Assembly (NCBI GenBank): GCA_013365365.1
Contig: JABVXU010000039.1
Span: forward strand, 124,001-188,000
DNA from: Cruorifilaria tuberocauda
Taxonomy: Eukaryota; Nematoda; Chromadorea; Rhabditida; Onchocercidae
DNA: 64,000 nucleotides
Reading direction: 5' to 3'
Shown here: positions 26,480 through 36,961 of the stretch, one piece after another
Layout: the number at the start of each line of letters is the position of its first letter
Numbering within the stretch: the stretch's first letter is position 1
The notes under the pieces: generated by a model
Databases searched by the model: none
Seen by the model: the letters and a program-made list of their open reading frames with translations, nothing else
What the model was told of the DNA's origin: nothing
Made by a program: the position numbers and the translations under genes

Positions 26480-28600
26480 TCAGGTTTGTTTGATATTTTC
26501 CATTTGCTTCTGCATTTCATGAGCATTTTCCAGCTGTATAAAACGGGTCATTAGCAATGGTAGTGGAACTGTCGCTAAATGAAATAATGCATGTGAATCA
26601 ATAATCCAATATAGTGGAACGAAATCTAAGATCTGAAATATAAGTTACTGTATTTTTTCAGCATGCAGCAAGTCAAATTTTTTTATAACTTGCAGGAAAT
26701 CCCATTCAAATAAAATCATATTCTATATTACGGACCTGATCATTTGCAGCACAATTTTTTATTAACGAATCGGTAAATTTGTCATATAGTACTTTTTGAT
26801 AATGAAGTAAAACTGCCAATACTTCTTAAACAGAATAATTTGTTTTGATATATTCACGATTTCTTTTTGCATTAATTCCAAAAAGAGGTAAATATCTTCA
26901 GTAATAAAATTTTTATAAATGAATTCAAAAATCAAAAGTGCCATGCCTCCAGCAGAACTGATAATATGCCCCACGTGACTAACACAGCTAAATATGTTAA
27001 TGGTCTTCGGCCCGAATGATCTCTTAATTTCCACTGCCGTGTCAGCCACACATAATAAATAATAGCTGTAAGGAACGAACATGCAATACACACTTTCATA
27101 TTGTAACCGTAATCAAAGTATACCTGTAATACAAATCGAAATTCAATCCACAAGTACCAGCAAAGCTTTTTTATCTCTTATTATAATAGCATTTCAATCA
27201 TCAGCAATAAATTGCCTTTGACTATGTACTTTTAAAATAAAATCTACTAAAAATATTTTCAATAGAGAAAATCACTAACCGTAAGACTGTATATATGATC
27301 TATGTATAGGTACAGAAAGCTGATGAACAAGAAGGACCACCTATAATTGAAACATAATGAGAAATTTTTCGATCCTAAAACTGCAAAAAGAACCAAATTT
27401 GTTTACCATACTAGTTTCATATGAATAAACAAGTAAAATTTGACAACTGACAATAAAAAAAGCATTTGCTTACAAAAGATAATAATTCTGAAGTGATTTG
27501 ATGACAAATGAAATGCTGGCAAAAAGTGCGAAAACAATAAATGCACATGCAGCGAAGTAGTCCAAATATTCAGTTAACCAAAAATCAGCCCAGTGGAAAA
27601 CGGCTGAACATGTCCTAAAAAGAATTTGATACTACCAAGGAAGTTATGAAAAGACTGATCTAGACAATGCTGATGTAATAAGTATTTATTTGCAATATAC
27701 ATGGAAACGGAGACTATAAGATGAAATACAACTAAGGTAGTAGCTTCGCTTTTGTAATAAACAAGACCCACTATCGTTAAATTTAGAAAAAGTGAGAACT
27801 TTAAATTCTTTTTAATGAAGCTAACCGACTGAAGAAACTTTCAATGTTCTTGCTTCTTTTTTAAAAGCAAAAAGGATCTGTTTACCACATCGCGATTCCA
27901 ATCATTGAATAAGTAGTCCACACGATTTTTAGGCGATTTGAATTGCGAAGACGTTTAACCGCTCGATACATTGATAAAGTCGTGAGTAAATTCATTATTG
28001 AAAATATAACGGAAGCTGGTTCCTAGAAATTCAGTGAAATTTCGAAAATAAATTTTTGAAGCAAATGAACTACGTAGCGAAAGGTGCGTAAGTAAAAAAA
28101 TGAATTTTCACTCATAAAGTCAAATAAGTAGTGAAGAACTAACCTGAATTGGGACTGATACAATTAATGGTAGCCAAACAGCTGAAAATGGCCATTTACC
28201 ATAAAACTGTGGCACAGAAAAACGTAAAACATCATTAAAATATTTCACAGTTTTCCATATACAACTGTAACGACATCTGCAATCAACTTTTAAATTTTCA
28301 AAAGGTAGCAAAAATTAAATACTTATTGAATGAACAATGAATATTAAGCAATTCTAAAAAACAAGAAACATAACCTGACTGTACGTCGCAATGTTATAAT
28401 TACCTGAAACATTCACCAAAGATCCAACCGCTCTCATCGTACTTCTGAGGACAGCCATATCTTACGATACATGATTGCACACATTCCAGAAAGATACGAT
28501 GCTTATCACCAGCTGATGCATCTGTTAGCTTTGTCAGCAATGTCAGTGCAAGAAAGCTACCTGTAGTTGCCAGCACATCCATATGCTTTTCGCCATACAT
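26480..28600 (-). CDS. PGAP3: PGAP3/Per1, GPI-anchor lipid-remodelling enzyme
   Basis: PGAP3 removes the sn-2 acyl chain of GPI-anchored proteins in the Golgi/ER; it belongs to the CREST hydrolase superfamily. Exons: 28600-28404, 28276-28144, 28022-27886, 27614-27474, 27340-27280, 27123-26947, 26632-26480, giving 332 residues (human 320). Visible features: a signal peptide (the in-frame Met at 28582 may be the real start), a Cys-rich lumenal segment (ECVQSCIVRYGCPQ, CRCRYSCIW), the family signature VPQFYGKWPFS, EPASVIFSIMNLL, and the CREST residues in SAVFHWADFWLTEYLDYFAA and in IIDSHALFHLAT (near residue 296). Seven hydrophobic segments follow the Cys-rich part. Intron 6 must begin with GC (GAG then GCATGG) to join LSVLLE to ILDFVPLYW, which fits human LSLLELLDFPPLFW. 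FANCD2 starts 491 bp downstream on the same strand. Confidence 0.95.
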
Positions 28601-29902
28601 ACACTAACCAGCTTTCTTCGTCTTTAACTACTTTCCATACAAGTTGATTTTACAATGTTTCTTAACAACATATCAATAATACATGTATGTTCGTTTAGCT
28701 GCGATGTGCACATGCGTGCAAATTTGAATAATTCCAATAAGCAATATCCTTCAATCAAGAAAAAAGAAAATTTACTTTTAAATAATTTCGATTTATTTAC
28801 GCATGGCATAAAACTTCCATTTTTTGTTAACAGCTTCCTCTGACCTCGCAGTACTTTAAGCACTAAATCAGCTTGGTCAATATTCCTAAGCTACGTGTAA
28901 ACGAAGAATAACTTTCGAAGATACGAAATTAGAAATTTATTCTGTTAATCATTTTTTAAACATAGTCATCATGAAATAATGATGTCCAAAATACAATGAA
29001 ACATTCATTAAGACAAATTATTTTTCCCCTTCTATTTATCCCTCTTTATTTATCTCTAATGTTCTGCGTACTTTACCAGCACTCCTCATTGACTGGTAAG
29101 CTATTTAAAGAAATTGGAAAACTATCGCATATTATCATCTACCCAAAATCTTAATATTGAGTTTGAAAATAATCTTTAATATCATTGAAATTTACAGCTG
29201 AAAACAACTGAGAGGAAAGTTAAAAAAGGCAAATGATGCATTTAGGTACATATTAAAATAACTACAATTCATTTACAAGAATGAGCAGTATATTATGTCT
29301 AACTCTATCTACAATCAGATCTAAACCTGATCTTACCCGCTTCTCATCAACGGCATGCCATTAATCGTGAAAGAATCCTTGCGAGTGCACACACTAAAAC
29401 GTCTCCATTGAACGTGGGGCATTTGACCCAATATTCTGATATCAACGTTTACAGAACAATTGGTCATTGTACATCAATAACAATGTAAAGTAAGAGAATA
29501 ACAATGTAAAGTAAAAAAACAGTGTCTCGATTAAGTCTAAGTATTTGCTGATAATAATGAACAGTTCCCAAATAGAAAAAGAAAATTTAAACAGAAAAAT
29601 TGAACCCGAAAATTGTAAATATGAAGTTGAAAAAATTGCTACAATTATTACTTGAACTGATGAATTGACGTTTCTTAGCAAGTTGGCAACTAGCCCATAA
29701 ACTGATAGAATAACGCCTATGTTTTTAGTAAAAAAAACTTGTAATGCTAATTTAACCAATTCACTCAAAATAAATGCCTGGAAATCTAGGTATTAGTTCG
29801 ACACATAACCTTAAGTCTCTCGTTTGAAGAACAATCTTTGGAAATAAATTTGATTGAAAAAAAGTTCCTGCACAACCGAAGAAGCATATAATAAATACAA
29901 CA
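28601..29902. other. Spacer between JKAMP stop and PGAP3 start
   Basis: 1.3 kb, AT-rich. Hydrophobic open frames on the minus strand (29442-29768 and 29761-29943) are out of frame with JKAMP or follow its stop and show no family similarity. No other element was seen. Confidence 0.4.
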
Positions 29903-32515
29903 TCAAAAAGCGCTATGTACATGTTCTGGATCAGTAATGCCAACAGTCAAAAGGTAGAATATCGAGGGTAATGGTACAAGAAGTATTGCAATCAACAATA
30001 TAAGTATTCCATTAACTGTTATACGATTCAGACTTAACGTTAAGATGGAAAAGCCAAAAAGAGTCATATGAACGATGAGAATGAAGAGATTACGCGGCTT
30101 ATGTGTCATTTCGAAATACAGTTTACGCATCGACTTTTTTTGTTCAAATGCCATATGGAGTGCATTCAAACCCAAGCTGCATACCAATGCCACGTAGCCA
30201 AAACTATAGTAAAGGAGACCTGCCTATAACATATTATTAAATACTTAGTTAAAATATTAACGTAGAATATACATTAATTAAATTTATAAAAATTACGAAA
30301 AAATTATAAATTAAAAGATTAAAAGTCATTTATTGCGAATGTCTTACTGATCATGGATTATGATTAAGTAAAAAGTGACTGAAAAAATAGAAAAAAGTTG
30401 CATTAGTTGCTGCACGATTCAGAGTTAACGTTAAGATGGAGAACCAAGAATAAAGATTGGAAAGAAATTCACTGTTCAAAATATGATAAATAACTATAAT
30501 TGATTTTCAGAAATAATTGAATTAAAAATCGAAAACTTACAAAAAGTGCATGAAAGAGAGCTATCAGTGGAATAGCAAAAAGTGCAGCATAATATGGGTC
30601 AGTGGCGATATAGCTGTTCTTGAATACTGTTAAATAAAGAATTGAGCGAAAAATAATCAAACATACCAAACAGAATGCCAAATAAATGAAAGGCAAGGAA
30701 TATCTAAAATCAAACTTAAAACACTGTAATTAATAGTGTTATAAATGAATAATGGAGATCCTGCAAATCTCTCAGATTTAGAATTGGTCCTATATGAACC
30801 GCTATGCAAAAATTCAAGATATCATTAAACTTATGGAATTGCCTACTTTTAAGTAATTAGATTTTCTTCATTTTTTTCTTTTTTTAAAAAAAATTAAAAC
30901 CTATTAATAATAAAATGAGTTAGCTGGCATTATCTTTTCAAAATAGTAAGATTGAATGAAACAGAAAAAACTTACAGTGGAAAGACTATTTCCTGTGTAC
31001 ATCGCAAAATATAGGTATGATTAACGACAGGATTGTAAAATATCGGATACCAGTCACGCAGCGAATTCTTAGCACAACCATAAAGAATCGGAGTACCACG
31101 TGGTGGCATTAGAAGAAGAGAGAGTAGAGCAGATAGGGCACACTCCAATAAGCAACATAAATGTTGCAAGAACAAATGCTGTCGTGTACTGAAATAATAT
31201 GTAGATTTCTTCTTCAATTTCAAAAAATGTTTATTACTTTCCCTTGATTTATTGGAAATTAGTTAAATACGTTAATTATCAAAAAGCTATATAGAAGTGG
31301 GTCGACAGTACCCGACCAGCCACAATATGAAACATTAAAACTCAGATATCGTCTACAACGTATAACAGGATATGATAATGAGCCCATAATAATGCTCACG
31401 ATAATTGAAAGAAGCCGAGTTCCAACACTTAGTCGTGTCATTAATTCCCTCATATTGCAATGATAGTCTGTTATTTTTCGTGTGTTTCTGCAGTAAACAT
31501 AGAGCTGATCATGATTAAAATGTTTTCATGATTGTTTTCGTGAATGTTTTCATGATTAAAAACATCACTGATTCCATGTTTCTTTCGTGTTTGTTTCATA
31601 TGATAAAATATAAGTAAAATCCACTTATGTATCGAGAAACTGAAGCTTATATTTAGGAAAATTACTCTCCTGCACAAAAACATTAGAATGAGAAATGGGA
31701 TAATATCGTTTCAGTGAAACAAAGATATTTGAAATAACTAGTGTACTGAGATTATTAAAGAAAATGCTTTTATTATTTAAATTGTATAAAAATTGGATAT
31801 CTGCCACCCCTACACCATGAAAGTGATGCTTTGATTGCCTTTATTCTACTCCATTACATTTTTATACTTTAATAGGCAAAATGGAGAAATTGTATATATT
31901 AACTTAATCTTTTATATAAGAATTTTACGCAGTTTTTAGAAAACTTTTGGATTTATTTCTCTTAAATGTCACTTCTCAGCTTTTATTTCTTACCTTGATT
32001 AATCAGTAAGGTGATCGAATTATGTAAAATGATATATACCTTTTGGGAGCAGCATACAGTTGCACAAAGAATGAATTTAACAGCAGAGGGATAAGAGCAG
32101 TGAAAAGAAGATAAAGCCAATCGTAGAAAGATAAGAGATCATCACATGAAGAGCATAGGAATTTCTCGACACTTCGATGACCCCAGTTACAAGCCTGTAA
32201 ACATTCCAGTCCTCAAAAAAAAATCATAAACTGTAAGATAAATCCTCTTTGATCTTTGTATTATTATCATTGATATATTGATACTGATTGATGTAGTTGT
32301 AATATAAAGTGCGTAAAATACTTCTCATCGAAGCTACAGCCTTTGTCGATGAGCGAAAAATTGGGAATTTCTTCCAATAACGAAGCAACAAAATGGACCT
32401 GACAATTGGAATAGGTAACATTCCCAGATGATGAAGTAGTTGCCTGACGACCACAAAAGCCGGGGCAACTGCTAACGACAGCTAGTCGTGATGCCCCCGA
32501 GTCATCATCTACCAT
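29903..32515 (-). CDS. JKAMP: JKAMP/JAMP, ER membrane factor of ERAD and JNK signalling
   Basis: JKAMP is a seven-pass membrane protein that recruits the proteasome and RNF5-type ligases to the ER and was first described as a JNK1-associated protein. Exons: 32515-32399, 32194-32040, 31188-30976, 30703-30541, 30223-29903, giving 322 residues (human 311). It has the N-terminal Cys motif CPGFCGRQ with CNWGHRSVEKFLCSSC, then SFYDWLYLLFTALIPLLLNS (human ELYDWLYLGFMAMLPLVLHW). Further matches are LRDWYPIFYNPVVNHTYILR and AGLLYYSFGYVALVCSLG. The minus-strand sequence upstream of the ATG has a strong acceptor (TATAATTTTCAG) followed by ATGACATAAG before the start, so a trans-spliced message would carry a two-codon uORF. 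A relic of exon 5 lies in intron 4. The start at 32515 is the first Met before the Cys motif. Confidence 0.93.
30414..30446 (-). repeat. Partial duplicate of JKAMP exon 5 within intron 4
   Basis: About 33 bp here match exon 5 at 30023-30055 at roughly 29-30 positions (core TTAACGTTAAGATGGA). On the minus strand it reads WFSILTLTLNR against FGFSILTLSLNR in the exon and stays open for about 30 codons. It ends near a GTAAGA donor but after an in-frame TGA. It may be an exon-duplication relic or a little-used alternative exon. Confidence 0.6.
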
Positions 32516-33379
32516 CTTATGTCATACCTGAAAATTATAGCAACACATAATAAATCGTGATCCTCCTGCAACTTGAGGAGTGCCCCAGGATATTTTAGAG
32601 ATAAAGTAATTAGGCCAAGATCCACAAGAAAGGACTAACTGATCATGAATACAAAATCACTAAGCTGTCTGATTTGTGAAAAGACATTAACTTACAATCC
32701 AACCAATCTGATGGATTAAGCTAGCAATGCTAACCCAAAAATTCAATAAATTTCCCTCCGTGCATTCGCGGTCCACAAACCAGTTCAAGCAGTACCTACA
32801 ACTTTTTCCAGGCACTCTTCCATCATTTCATTCCTCAAGTGATTCTTCACCGCATTTTCAGCGGCCCAATGTGAAAATATCCTGTCTACACTTTGACAGC
32901 GGGACTTCAAATTCAAATTTATTGCACCATTAACCAACAAATATGAACAACAACAATATCATATTAACATGCAAAGAATGTTTTGCAACTAGAACAATGA
33001 ACTCTGCTATATCACATCGACAAAGTTGTACTCCGAATCATTAAAAGATACGAGAACAGTGTAAACTGATTAAAAGGAAGGGCTTTCATAATATGGCACT
33101 CGATATTTGATAGGTTTAAAATGAAAGAATCTTCAAAATATTAAAAAAAAAACAAAGAAAAGAGAAACAACTAAGCTTGATTTAGAATAAAGAGATCTTC
33201 ACAAATAAGAACATTAAATTTTGTCATGTTTTTGCTTATTGTTTTATCAAGTGCAATGAAATTTATTATAAAATGAATGAAGTAAAGTACAGAAAAAACG
33301 AATGATATAAATATCCGAAAGGATGGTAGCAAATTTTTTGAAACCTACAATGTACAAATATCGATAAAGGACTTCTGAA
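32516..33379. other. Spacer between seipin stop and JKAMP start
   Basis: 864 bp holding the presumed JKAMP 5' end. The acceptor TTTTCAG ends at 32528 (minus strand), and the two-codon uORF falls between it and the JKAMP ATG. The rest is unremarkable AT-rich DNA. Confidence 0.5.
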
Positions 33380-35975
33380 TCACTGCTCCGCTCGTTTGCT
33401 TTGTTGCCGTCGATGCAGGAAACTTTCTGAAGCTTTATTTGAATCCCTTTTTAAATCATTCCAAATGAGAAATGTCTCATCCCCTTCTATTTCTGATCTT
33501 TCTGGCTCCTTCAATTGTAAGCGATCCTTAAAAATGAAATTGTAAGGGCCAGATTGAGCAACATCAATCTGTTATTTACTGAGTCGTATAACTGCATAAT
33601 TTTGATAAAGTTTGATTTTATCAAACTCCAACAATTGTCGAATGTGCTATAGGGGAGGAAATCGGACCTGAATCCTGTTCCATTTGGAAATTTTTGAATA
33701 ACAATTAGAACAATTAGAAAGTATCAAATGCTCATAACACATTCCGAAGAGGTGAACAATAAGTTCTCTCGAAAGCCATGAAATACAAACTTCAGTTGCT
33801 GTTGTGTCAGTGTAGACTTCCAATGGAACAGATGATCTCCTTATCTCGTTTATCGGAACATTATAGTTCAAGTTAAAAAGGCCGGAAGAACGGAAAAGAA
33901 TCTGCAGCATCCAATAAAAAGTAATTCCTGTTAGGCATGTGACATACGTAAAGATGATGATCAACAAAGAAGAAATTACTGGAAAATCGTGGAGAAGAAA
34001 ACGTAATGAATCGAGATGAATGCTGATAGAGAGTTTCCCTGATTCTACCTGAAATAAGACACAACCCCAATCTCCAAAAAATGCTTCGAGCTCACTGCTC
34101 TTTTATCTTTCGCAATTTTGGAAAAAAATACCTCAATAAAACGATTTTGAAGTTGTACATAAAGCAGTGCGATGTTTGCTAAATCGCTATCAACCAAACG
34201 ATTTGTGAAGGAAATTTCTAATTTACGATGATCTAACACAGTCAACAGACCAAAAAAATAAGCAGGAAAGAATAGTGTTTTGCATGCCTGAAAGAAATTA
34301 TAATCGATTTAATTACGATCAACGGTTCTAATTATTAGTTCCTTCAATAAATCGAGACTTCGTAAAATTAGATATTCATTTAGTGGTAGTAATATGTCGT
34401 CTTGTTTATTAATGTTTAAACCACTGCAACTACCAAATAAATTTAACATTCGACATTGCAGGATGTGAATATAAGAAGCATTAGGGAATCCTCGGTGCCA
34501 TGCTGAAGAACCCTAATCTTTCGCAGAGTACTCATTTGGTAATGACAATCACAAAACATTTTTTAAAAAAAGTCTAGTACTTAGATGGGGAGAGCTAATT
34601 TCTGAGTTTTATTCAACAAATGACCAACCAAATTCCAGAAGCTTTGACCTATACGATGCATGATACCATGATGCCTATTTGCAAAAAACGACCTCCGGAA
34701 TGTTCGTTTCATATCCATCTGGTCCACCAATTTAACAACAGCTTGAAAAATGCCAATATTTGAGGTAATAGCTGATTCCGATAGGATAATTTCAACGCTC
34801 AATTCATAATATTCTCCAGGTGATAATTCTGGTTTTTCCTGCAGATGACAAAATGGAATCACTTGAATTTGGCCGCTACAATTACTTTGCTTAAGCTATG
34901 TAAAAAAAAAAAAACTTACCTCCGAGAAATCTACCGTAGCAGTTGGGAATGAGCAAATGCCAGCAAGTTGTTCACGACATGTTTTAAAATTGAAATGCAG
35001 TGGAACCGTATATTTAATTAAGGAAGGAAGAAGAAGCTGTCTGGAAATAATTATATACAATAAGCTCTTTTAGTATTTCGGCATTTTAGTTTTTAATATT
35101 CCAGCATCCTTATATGAACTCGGATTTATTCAAATTAAAATTAATTCCATTAAAAACATTTAAATAAATTAAAAATCGTGAAAACACTACATATCGGAAT
35201 AGATAGTCAAAGAAATGCTATCTAGAAAAACTAAAACAATCGAATAAAAATAAAAAAGCACAACTATGGAAAATATTTCGGATGAGTCGCAAGAATCAGT
35301 TAAAAGCACAAGATGCCCCTTCTAAAAATTAATCTATAATACATGAAATCCAAAGAAATCTATAAAAACAAATAAGGAAAAGAAAAATTTTCGATGGTTA
35401 TTAGTCCAAAAAAGCCAGAAAAATAAAACAATAAAAAAATATGCTGAAAAAACTAACTAAAAGATTTCACTAGAATAAAACTCTAGTCATTAAAAGTAAA
35501 GACTCAAGTCAACCTAATTCTGCAGTTGATTACTGTGATGATTATTTGAAAGTATACTTTTAAATAACTGCCTCAGTACATTTATTCTTCAGTGGAAGAA
35601 TCGGGAAAATTGAAAACATTTAAAGCATATATTTCATCTACGTGAGTAAAAAAATCCCTAAAAACAAAAAATAATTTAAATACAAACAGGAAAACTATTT
35701 ATCTTTCAATGGTAGTTTTAGATAACTTAAAATCCACAAGAAATATTGTAGATAGAAAGAGACCACAAGGAATTCGAAGCTCGAAAAATTCTATTTACTG
35801 TCGCCAAATTTAAAACACACTAGAATTATGCAAGGAACTTAAAAAGCAACCTCAGAAGGAAGGGTGAAGCAAGAGCCACGACAAAAGCTCCAAACAACTG
35901 GAATAATACGATGATAACGTGATAAAATGTAAATCTATCACGTATCCATGAATCGACCTTCTGCATCAGAAGCAT
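33380..35975 (-). CDS. BSCL2: Seipin, lipid-droplet biogenesis protein of the ER
   Basis: Seipin oligomers at ER-lipid-droplet contacts control droplet formation. Exons: 35975-35851, 35040-34920, 34838-34629, 34287-34132, 34048-33818, 33526-33380, about 329 residues. All phases join. Topology fits the family: a short cytosolic N-terminus (MLLMQKVDSWIRDRFTFYHV), a first membrane span (VIIVLFQLFGAFVVALASP), and a lumenal beta-rich domain. That domain contains YYELSVEIILSESAITSNIG then IFQAVV (human [20 protein letters not shown] then FLVTI) and LRFLLHDFPVISS (human LRYLLYNFPMTCA). The second span lies near residues 222-252, and the tail is basic. An in-frame TGA directly precedes the Met at 35975; the Met at 35966 is an alternative start. 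The donor of the fifth exon (GTCTAC) is atypical, so the last junction is less certain. Confidence 0.92.
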
Positions 35976-36961
35976 TCATCTATTCCTGGAATTGCAACTA
36001 GCTGAGCTAAGTGATCGAATCGCCGTGTCGGATTATCGGACTAGCACGATCTGGAGGTGACACAAATTCGCGAGAACTTACACCTCTCTGATATCCAATT
36101 TTAGTCTATATCATCTTTCAGTGATTAAAATTGGGAAGAGCTAATAATGAATAATAATAGTAATAATAAATAACAACAATGATGAGTAGTTTCCAGTTGA
36201 ATTCAAAGTTAAGAAGTAACTAAACAGCAACCAGTATTATTTATAAGCTTGTAATCAGGTTTCGAAGAGCAAAAGGATGAAATGAATGAATCAACTGGGA
36301 TGAAACAACTAGCAACGTGTATCCTTCTATAAAATGGTATACAAAAGAAATTACCTTAGGATTTAACGGGAATAAAACGAAGCTTTGAGGAAGCACTATA
36401 GATATTTCCGAGCAATATTTAATTCTTACAAGAGGAAACTTTACGGATAAAAATTGAGTGATTATAGTAAAAAGCACTCTGCCAATGAGGAAGAACTATC
36501 GATGGAAGAAAACTACTACAACACCAAACGTACCGGATCCTGAACCATCAAATTTTCTGGTCCATTTCAGTCAGGAACATTGCGCAAATCTTCGATTTCA
36601 CAGTAAAAGGAAGGAGGAAATTATGATATAATCGCTGTGACAATAGTTGGAATTGTAATAATATAAATCAGAGCAGGGAGAACGTGCTTCTTTCAAGAAT
36701 ACATTTATAATTGGTTGAAATGTCTTTTTATAATCTATGAGAAAAAATTTGCATATTATAAAAAAAGAATATCAAATTTTTTGTAGTAAAATTTGATTAA
36801 GTGAGGTAAATTTTGCTATTTAAATAATGAAATGAATTTCTAAGTCAGTTTGTTACTTAATCGTTTGTATATTCCTTCCAATTATAAATCACAGTTTAAC
36901 GTGCTTGGATTCATTTATCAATAAATTTGATAAATTCGAAAGGAAAAAAGAGTAGGAGGAA
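35976..36961. promoter_or_regulatory. Divergent intergenic region between seipin and the kinase
   Basis: The 986-bp stretch separates two head-to-head genes, so both promoters should lie here. A small cluster of AAT-type triplets occurs at 36146-36184. The 78-codon open frame at 36241-36477 (minus) is Leu/Phe/Ile-rich without flanking splice signals and is not accepted as an exon. No specific factor site can be claimed. Confidence 0.4.

Noticed and set aside
29442..29943. Hydrophobic minus-strand frames just downstream of JKAMP
   Set aside because: They lie beyond or out of frame with the JKAMP stop at 29903, without start, splice or family evidence.
31259..31453. Hydrophobic open frame inside JKAMP intron 2
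   Set aside because: JKAMP exons 2 and 3 join perfectly in phase and in alignment without it, and no similarity was recognised.
36241..36477. Membrane-like minus frame upstream of seipin, considered as its first exon
   Set aside because: A better first exon (35975-35851) joins in phase and gives the expected N-terminal span.
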